A stretch of DNA of 64,000 bases from Calonectria ilicicola (Eukaryota > Ascomycota > Sordariomycetes > Hypocreales > Nectriaceae). The notes under the pieces are model-generated. The model saw nothing but the letters and a program-made list of their open reading frames with translations. It made no database searches and was not told where the DNA came from. Location: NCBI GenBank assembly GCA_020809705.1, contig CP085829.1:310001-374000 (forward strand), written 5' to 3'. Position 1 is the first letter of the stretch. Every line of letters starts with the position of its first letter. Shown piece by piece: positions 56,504-64,000 of the stretch. The position numbers were made by a program, and so were the translations under genes.

Positions 56504-57676
56504 CTTTCTTTAACAGATCTTGTCAATAATAGCTTGGTGAAGAAACTTTGCAGTGATGTGGGATTGCACTTTGACTTGTCTGAACATGAATATACTAAAT
56601 GGTATTCGCACAATAGCAGCCACTCAGCGTTTTTAGTCTTGCATGTCATATTTCGTATATTCGATTATCTCCACATCAAAAATCGGTATTATACGCGATG
56701 CCGTCAAGGCTTGTGACGACACTGAGCAAGTAGTGTACATAGATCAAGCTATACGAAAGCTATACCCCCGAGCGGGAAGCTATACCCCCGTCCCAGTCTA
56801 TAATGCTCCATACGTGACGTAACGTCTTGGACACACTAGCACATTCGATTGGTGGCACTTGCGCATTAAGTTCAGATGGCTCGGAGTGGATCATCCGGGG
56901 CCGCTGTCTCGTCGGATCTATCCCCGCATTCTGGATAAGAAGTGTACCAGTCCATCATCAGTACAAATAGAATATGAAGGCCATGGATTTAATCTTGATC
57001 TGAGAAATAACATCACCACTCTTTTGATGCAATTATAAATCTCTCGCACGTAAGTTGGATGAGCTTTCTATGTGACAAAACAGCCAGTGCCCGGCGGACA
57101 TAGCTACTCGGACATTCGGACTCCAAGATGTGACCGACAGATTGAACACGCATCATGCGGTCCCTTTTCTAGGTAAGATCTGCACGCCGAAGGTTGCGTT
57201 GTCCACTTTGTGGTGAGAAAATGGCCATTTCAGACGAAAGTTGAGCCCACAACATGAAGCCTGTTCACTTTTATTTGGGCGAGAATTGAATGGTTTTGCG
57301 CTGTCTACCCAAAATACCCCCAACCCTAAAACTCTTAATAAAAACACAAAGCATGCAAAAACTTCCAATTCGTATAAGGACGCTTCCAAATAATTTCAAA
57401 CCTCTCCACCCTCCAGAACATACCGGAAAGCCCTCGATGTGACCTAGTTCTCCACAATACAGATTAACTGCACTGTTGCAGGTAGTTAGTGCCCGAGTAC
57501 CTTCGCAGTAGCAAATCACAGGTCTGCATCTGAAATTCCATGACTATTAATAATCCCGGTCCCCATAGAGATCAATGCTGAGTGGCCCATCTTATCCCTC
57601 TCCCTGCTTAATTCCGAGTCACCCCCTTCCCCAGGCTGTTGTCTCTACGCTCTCATCCCCATTCAAAGTCTCTCCC
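56504..57676. promoter_or_regulatory. Divergent promoter between P450 and third regulator, with tandem motif
   Basis: About 1.17 kb. AAGCTATACCCCCG occurs at 56757-56770 and again at 56777-56790, with a third partial AAGCTATAC at 56747; the copies are 10 and 20 bases apart and lie ~250 bp from the P450 start. CCCCG/CGGG halves around them resemble Zn2Cys6 half-sites. No gene seen in the region. Confidence 0.4.
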
Positions 57677-60285
57677 ATGGACGACAACCAGCGTCCCCGA
57701 AAAATAGCGCGCATCTCCATCGCCTGTCGCAAGTGCCGCGAGCGCAAATCGCGCGTAAGTCAGGACTACCGATCTGCTATTTGCTCTCCATGATGTTGAC
57801 AGAATCAGTGCGATGGTCAGCGCCCACAATGTCAACGATGCCGTGACCAGAAATTAAATTGTATTTATGAAGCACCGCTCGGAATGGGCGAGGAGAATTG
57901 GTAAACTCCATCATGTCCATCTGTGCACTCATTCGCTGACGAGTATTGCTCTGAAAGGCCTCATCCAGATGTCCTATCCAGACTACAGGCCTTGGAGGAG
58001 AAGTTGCAATTCGTCTCACAACCATCCACCAAGTCGCAATATTCTCCCAACTTTCAAAATGGACAAGGGTTGGAAGAGACAGCTGGGGGCGTGCTCCCTT
58101 CGCCGTCAACTACTCTCAGTGATAATCCAACCCCCCCTCACGAATCCGTAGATGGAATGGCGACGATTTATTTAAATGACTCTGCGGGGTCGTCCACTAA
58201 CTTTGGTACCGCTTTATCTCTTCCTATTAATCTCGCGTTAAAATTAACCCAATTTGCAAACTAGGCCAATCGTCAAATCTCGCCCTAATACGCCAGATAT
58301 CGGATGCCCTACATGTGGCCGCTGGCAATACTTCAGAAAGGCCATTGAACTTCTCCGACAAATTCTCAAGACACCAGGCTCATAGTCACCTCTTTCATAC
58401 AACCCCCCAGGGGCCTCATATAGCACAAGATATGCGCCAAACAACAGCAAGTATCCAAAGTTTTCAAATTCGCCCGATACCTCCTGATGCAGAAGCTGTT
58501 GCTCTCATTCGGGAGTATTTCAACACTTTTGGCATTATCATTCCGTGTATAGACGAACTATCATTTTTGACTGTATATCATAAGGAAAAGCGGAACAACT
58601 TCAAAACGGCACGCAGGTCATGGATGGGTTTACTAAACATGATGCTTGCTCTTGTTTACAACACTAGAAAGGGGACCTCTCCCAGTAAGTGTGAAGCTAA
58701 TATTTCTCAGTCTTACTATCAGTCGGCTATACAGGTGTCGATGCCAGAAAGCCTCATAGAGACTAGCTTAGAAATTGGTGAGAACAGACCATACACCATG
58801 CTCGGTTGAGAATTGCTACTCTAACTCACTGGTACGAAGTTCAACTTTTTTGTCTCACAGCCAACTATCTTCAAGGATCCCCGTATTCGTCTCAGGCCTG
58901 GACATTCCATTCACTTTCCGTTAAAGCAGGAATGCAACTAGGTCTATACTCTGCTGAATCGTGTAAAAATATGTCCTTCTCAGATCAAGAAATGTGGAAA
59001 CGTACCTGGAACTGGTGTGTCATAAACGATGGGCAAGTAAACTGGAAAGTGTCGATTGCTATGGCATTAATTGATTTGTTTAAGTATAGACTGTTTAGCA
59101 TGGCGTACGGTCAGCCACCAATAATCTCAAAGGCTTTGAGAAACCGTAGCCTTCCTACCTCAGTTACTCATACCTCAACAAGTTCAACTGGCCAGATGGT
59201 TGATTCGGCATACGTTGCTCACTATCGAGCTGTGGTGTACGATTGACCCCGTACTTGATACGATCGGAACTAATTAAAATAGGTTATATTCGAGGTTGGT
59301 TTTAGATATTCTGGCAGAACTATACGACGAAAACATCGAGCCATTGAAATGTGAAAGTCCAGAAACAACCCTCCAATTATATTTCAAATTCACTCGCAAG
59401 TTATCTGAGTGGTTACATTCAATCCCACTCAATATTCGACCACTTGTATCATCTGATGATGATGCTAGGGCTACCACGCAGAGCGGAATTCGGACTCTCC
59501 AAATCAGTCTATTATTGCGCTACTATGGAGCTTCCATTCTCATCCAGCACAGGGTACTTTTTAACTTTCTCAACACTGGATCTGAAGCCACCGAGAAGGA
59601 GCAACATCTATCGAAATTACTGCCATGCCGTGAACTGATGCGGTTCTCTCTCCGACAAGCTATCGACACATGCAAGGCATGCATCTCCTTTGCAGTACAC
59701 CATAAAACTGAATTTGGCACCGTTGGATTGACATTTGGGGGTTGGTGGATTATTATTTATTACAGTGGGTGGCTCTAATCCGTTCACTTATCACCGCTAA
59801 TGATTGGCACTAATCGTACAGCCTTTCGTGCATCATTAGTACTGCTCTCTATATTAATCATCTCCAAAAAGTCCGAATATTCCAGTCTCTTTCTACCCAA
59901 CGATGAGAGTTCTATACGATCGAACATCACACTAGCTCTTGAAGCTCTGTCGTTCTTTGACAATGGGAACTTGGTTATTTCACGCTGTCATGAATGTCTC
60001 AAAGGACTCGTTGATGCGTTTGAGTCCGTATTTTTAACTATTGGTTCCTTCACCGCAGATTGCATTGAGTCCCAAACCAAAAGCTCATCTCAAAAGCCGG
60101 GCCTATTTCAGTCCAGAAACGATCCAGAATATGATTCTAATTGGCCAGTGGCGAACCAAGAAAATCCACTTTTGAGCGTCGACCTGAATTTTGGGCCGAT
60201 TGTGCAATCTTTCCTTGATTCTGAATTCAATATTCAGACTGACTATGACGGTAGTGGCACGACAAGCTGGGAGGTTGAAGGCTAA
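57677..60285 (+). CDS. Zn2Cys6 transcription factor with fungal-specific regulatory domain
   Basis: Exons 57677-57754, 57809-57900, 57958-58205, 58265-58777, 58840-59236, 59283-59764 and 59822-60285 give about 740-757 residues; an in-frame intron at about 59037-59085 would account for the difference. The zinc cluster is CRKCRERKSRCDGQRPQC then QRCRDQKLNCIY, completed by skipping AATCAG with the acceptor at 57808. A leucine-containing linker (LSRLQALEEKLQF) follows. The regulatory domain shows YFNTFGIIIPCIDE, ANYLQGSPYSSQAW, AGMQLGLYSAES, WNWCVINDG, FSMAYGQPP and FRASLVLLSILI. Divergent from the P450, so a local activator role is likely by position only. Confidence 0.87.
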
Positions 60286-60500
60286 TCGTAAGTTGTTTGT
60301 TATTACTGTGTTTCATAATTCATCGTCTTTTGATGGAAGCAAAGGAGTAGCCAAATATTGTTTTATTTCAAGAAAGTATTATTACAATTTCAAAAACCCG
60401 ATATTGTGCCCTTTTTATTGCAAAATGAAAAAAAATGCTTTGACAGTATCATCTTCTTAGGGATATTTCCATCCTCCTGCGCTTTGAGACAATCACCTGG

Positions 60501-63500
60501 CTACACTCTAGCAGCCAGCAACTCTTCATCAGATTTCGAATCTTCATTAATCATACAAGCGTTCTCTAACTCATTAGCCCATTTTCTCTTCGTGATCGCA
60601 TGGACGTGTCTGAGGTGCTGTCTGAAGTGATCCACCCTGTAAAATTTCTTGTTGTTGCAGGCTTTAAACCAGTGCACATTCTTCAAATGTTCAATTCGGT
60701 CGTTACATTGCTCATCCATGGCACAAGCTTTCGCATTTCCATCAATCAGTGCGGTAGTGCCCCCTACTCCACCGGAGCGCGGGAATTCTTCGTCACAGTA
60801 ACCACAAATGTCAACCCCAGGCTGATTTGCCGAACTGTGAAAAGCCGGGTCGTATCCAGATAAAGCGTGGCATGACCAGGAACGATGGCGTGTATGAAAA
60901 GAGTTAACGTGGCGCTCAGCCTTATTCTCATTCTCGAATCTATTCTCACAGAAGGAGCACTGATATGGCTTCTCAGAGACGTGAACACTGGTTTCTTGTT
61001 AGTGATCTGCTTCAATCAGAATGTCGTTCCCAGCCACATCTCGCACAGATGAGGATAATCATTTATTTGCATAAATTCACTGACCTGAGTTCCTCTAACG
61101 TCTTGAACTTCTTAGGCCTTTTGGGGCAGCAGTCACAGAGAAAAAAGTCCCGTTCTTTTGGCGCCCTTTCCTTAGCCTGGGCGGATTCTGAAACCATACG
61201 CGCCGATGGTTTAGACGGCTGATGGGGTTCATGATTGAAGTCAAGTTCGCTGTGACTCCCTGCTGAACTGAAACTTGCTACACTACTCTTTTTTCTAAGA
61301 GTCCTCTGGTTAAGAGCATGAGATCTCTCTCCGGTCGAATATCTTCTGTTGAAGCCACGAGACCGTCGTCCTTCTGGGACCGAGCCCTGTGGAACTGCTA
61401 ACGGCCTCTCATTCGGAGCATTAAAATTGCCGGAGATTATTTTGGCCCATGAGGATAGACCCAGATCGGAGACATATTCCAAAAGTTCAGTGCCTCCTGG
61501 GATGTCTTCTCGAAGTGCTATCCAACGGGTCCAGGTACTCTTGTACTTAAAACGCTCAACGACCGAGCTCGGATCAACACCATCATTCTCTGCCAGCTGA
61601 GCGTGACTGAAGATGCTGAAAGAAGCATAAGAAAGAAGTGCGGGGTAGTCTTCTAAGACTTGCGACTGACTTGCGTCAGAGAATTCCGCGACCGAATCGA
61701 TTGAGGACTCATATACAGATATTGATTGAGCTGAAAAAGATTTGGTCTCTGCAATCCAATCAATTACATGTATGTCAGGTTTTGGACTAGACAGCCTCAG
61801 CGTCTCAAAAACATTTATCTTTTCTCTGTCCACCGTTGATTGCAGTTTTAGTAATGGAGTATTTTTGTTCCATATGAAACCCTGATGATTTGTAGTATCA
61901 GCAAAAGCCAAGGAACGAGTAAATTTCGTATCATCCAGATTGAATGATAGCTGCTCGTGTTTCTCTGGTTGATCCTGTTCTCGTTGTGCTGCTCGAGCTC
62001 GTGCCTGAACAAGGGCATCCAGTTCATTAATACTTAGGTAATCTAGACAAGTTGTCATGATGGAAAGGTGCCCAATGCCAATGGGATGAGAGTTTATGTT
62101 TGGGTCCAGAACGGAGAATCCATTGCTTCTCAAGAAAAACTGGCGAACTGATTCATGTATAACTTGAACGATTCTGGTATCGCCATGCTCAAGATTCAGC
62201 GATCCTGCTCCAGCGAATACCGACAACATTTCAAAGCCACCGTTTTTTAGCTCGTCAGGTTTCGTCTTGACCTCAATCAAGCCTCTAGAGATATTTTTAA
62301 TTTGTCTCTCTAATTGATCATCGTTTCTTGTAAAGTTATCCGATGAACGCCACTCACCAAGTGAAGATGGTGGAGGTTGCCTGACGAACGCTAGAACGTG
62401 ATGCCACTCATAAAGACGAAGAGGCTTTGTTGAGAGAAGTGCCCATTGGAAAAGGCGAACCGCCATCTTTCTTGTTTCCACATTCATGTCGGAAAGAATC
62501 TCAGAAAACAAAGTTTCAAGGGCTCCAGGGACGGTCTTGGCTCGCTTGATCAAGTATTGCATGTCCTTGCCCTCGTCCCATTCCCTAAGCAAGTCATCCA
62601 TCACCAAAACCACCCACAGAAAGATCCCACCTGATCTCTCCAGGATATTGTCTCTCAAGAGTTCCCATTGCACCTCTTGGCTCATAATTCCGAGTTGAAG
62701 TTTTTGCTCCACATACGTTGCGATATCATCGTTATTGTGCTCCTCCACAATTATTTCCGGGCAGTCGCTCACAGTAATAGAAGGGAAGTGTCGGCTGGAT
62801 AAACAAACATTTAGATCGATTCCTGCAGCATGAGCGGACTTTGTGATTTCGCGCCAAAAGTAAGCCATTTCTCGTCTACTTTTTGCATCGCATTCATCAA
62901 GAGCATCGATGAAAATGAATGTCCTACTCTTTATCTGCTTGGTAAACATGGCCCTGAAGAAGTCTTTGAGCTCAGATTCTTGCCAAGGTGAAGTCGTTGC
63001 ATCAATTTCTGTATTACCTAAGTTCTTCTCATCCCAGATTTCCTGGAACTGTTTCAGGTGCACACTGTTCCCAGGCAAGAGTTGGTGTAGTAAAGATCGG
63101 AAAAGGCCAACAGATGAGTGCTCCATTTCATCTCCTTTAGCACTAAAGAAGAAGGCAGCAGTTTGGTCATGAAGTTTCGTTTGCCCTTGCTCAAACGCAA
63201 CTCGACGAAACGCCTCTCTCATCAAAGTTGATTTCCCTGCGCCTGGCTTGCCCTTCAGCCAAAGAAGACCGAAGTGTGTGTCTCGGTTGCGACTATTGCG
63301 CCAATCTTGATATAGATCATGGTTGAATAGCCAATGGCAAGTCCGTTCAGCCGGCCTGTTCATACTCTGGCGCAGAGGATTGACGGTCGGAAACCAAAGC
63401 GATTGGAGACAGGTGCGATTCTCACGATTGTCACTAAGAGCCTTTAGTTGGCTTCGCGGTGACTTGACGCCCAATGGCGAGTCCCAGCAGCGTGTTGGGT

Positions 63501-64000
63501 GGTCTTGACCAGTCTTTTCCATATTCAACTTCGTGATGGAGTGGTAAATTGAATGAAGCTCTCCGGCTACTTTGCGGTAATTTGGATCATCAATCCCAGA
63601 ATACCGACACATATCAAGGTGATTGGCTTGAAGGGTCTCCGCGTATTCGCGATAATCTCCAATTAAGGAGGAATAGTCTGGAACGACTTTTTGTCCAAGC
63701 TTAGCTAAGCTAAGGCCTTCTTGAAAAGTCTTTACTCGAAAGTCGTATTCGTTCCACAGGCTAGAGAATCCTTCTTGTGCTCTTTCCAGATCCGTTGTCT
63801 TCAATCCAAGAGCATCGAGAATAACAGGAGTTGTTTGCAAACCTAAACTGCTAACAAGGGATCGAATCACTTCACCGCGTGCTGCGACATCTACGCTCCC
63901 CCTGTGAGGTGTACCAAGAAATATGACTGCAGCAGTAGATTCGACAATATTTTTATACTCATTTTCTTTCGATAAGGAAGATCTCACGAGCATCTAAGTG
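60501..64000 (-). CDS. Alpha/beta-hydrolase-NACHT NLR with C-terminal zinc-finger region (5' cut by window)
   Basis: The main exon reaches the right edge and runs to 61085; a GTCAGT donor at 61084 and CAG acceptor at 60988-60990 join a last exon 60987-60501. Visible order: esterase/lipase-like fold (AAVIFLGTPHRGS; ANHLDMCRYSG with the probable catalytic His; nucleophile Ser outside the window), NACHT (P-loop LWLKGKPGAGKSTL near 63230, Walker B FIFIDALDECDAKSRREM near 62900), a long helical middle, and a C-terminal Cys/His-rich part. The latter shows FLCDCCPKRPKKF, EKPYQCSFCENRFENENK then AERHVNSFH (a C2H2 finger), DICGYCDEEFP, and DHFRQHLRHVHAITKRKW. No frame break is seen, in contrast to the other NLR-type genes here. 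Probable cytosolic nonself sensor or cell-death switch by family, unproven. Confidence 0.87.

Noticed and set aside
1..64000. CRISPR arrays, rRNA, tRNA genes, bacterial operons or an integrated virus
   Set aside because: No regularly spaced repeats, RNA-gene signatures or viral polymerase/capsid-like frames were recognised. Gene structure is fungal throughout. tRNA genes cannot be fully excluded by eye.

Overview
The window comes from the nuclear genome of a filamentous ascomycete, most likely a Eurotiomycete of the Penicillium/Aspergillus type. The evidence is many genes with short introns (about 40-110 nt, GT..AG, with CTRAC-like branch sites), three Zn2Cys6 transcription factors, a LaeA-like methyltransferase, a fungal O-methyltransferase, secreted Ser/Thr-rich wall proteins, a GLEYA adhesin, and several fungal NLR (STAND) proteins. 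I see no rRNA, tRNA, CRISPR array, or polyketide, peptide or terpene backbone synthase. Exon structures below were built by hand from splice signals and reading-frame closure; most multi-exon genes close perfectly in frame.

Left end (1-5.2 kb): the 3' part of an unrecognised gene, then a PNP-NACHT-ankyrin NLR on the minus strand that carries an early stop and a frameshift. It lies between two degenerate copies of a ~130 bp direct repeat.

5.3-24 kb is an enzyme-rich block: epoxide hydrolase, sugar-type MFS transporter, Zn2Cys6 regulator (minus) divergent from a Baeyer-Villiger-type monooxygenase, a medium-chain reductase, a LaeA-like methyltransferase (minus), a second medium-chain alcohol dehydrogenase (minus) divergent from a second Zn2Cys6 regulator, and an F-box protein. 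An AAGCG direct-repeat motif recurs in the upstream regions of the epoxide hydrolase, the MFS gene and the regulator/monooxygenase divergent promoter. That suggests a small co-regulated catabolic or tailoring unit.

24-45 kb is mixed: a GLEYA adhesin, a possible small Ser/Thr-rich secreted protein, a NACHT NLR with two homopolymer frameshifts, an O-methyltransferase, a DOMON-cytochrome b561 protein, a Cys-rich secreted protein, a multi-pass membrane protein and a secreted GH105 glycoside hydrolase.

45-64 kb: a membrane-anchored ankyrin protein with 15 degenerate 'ITE' repeats, split by a frameshift; a secreted Ser/Thr-rich protein; an MFS drug-type transporter; a cytochrome P450 divergent from a third Zn2Cys6 regulator (a possible mini-cluster); and at the right edge an alpha/beta-hydrolase-NACHT protein with a C-terminal zinc-finger region, cut by the window end.

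The most notable pattern is four NLR/ankyrin-type loci of different architecture in 64 kb. Three carry frame lesions while the surrounding multi-exon genes are intact. This points either to a decaying immunity-type repertoire or to local sequence errors, and the two can be told apart by re-sequencing or RNA-seq.
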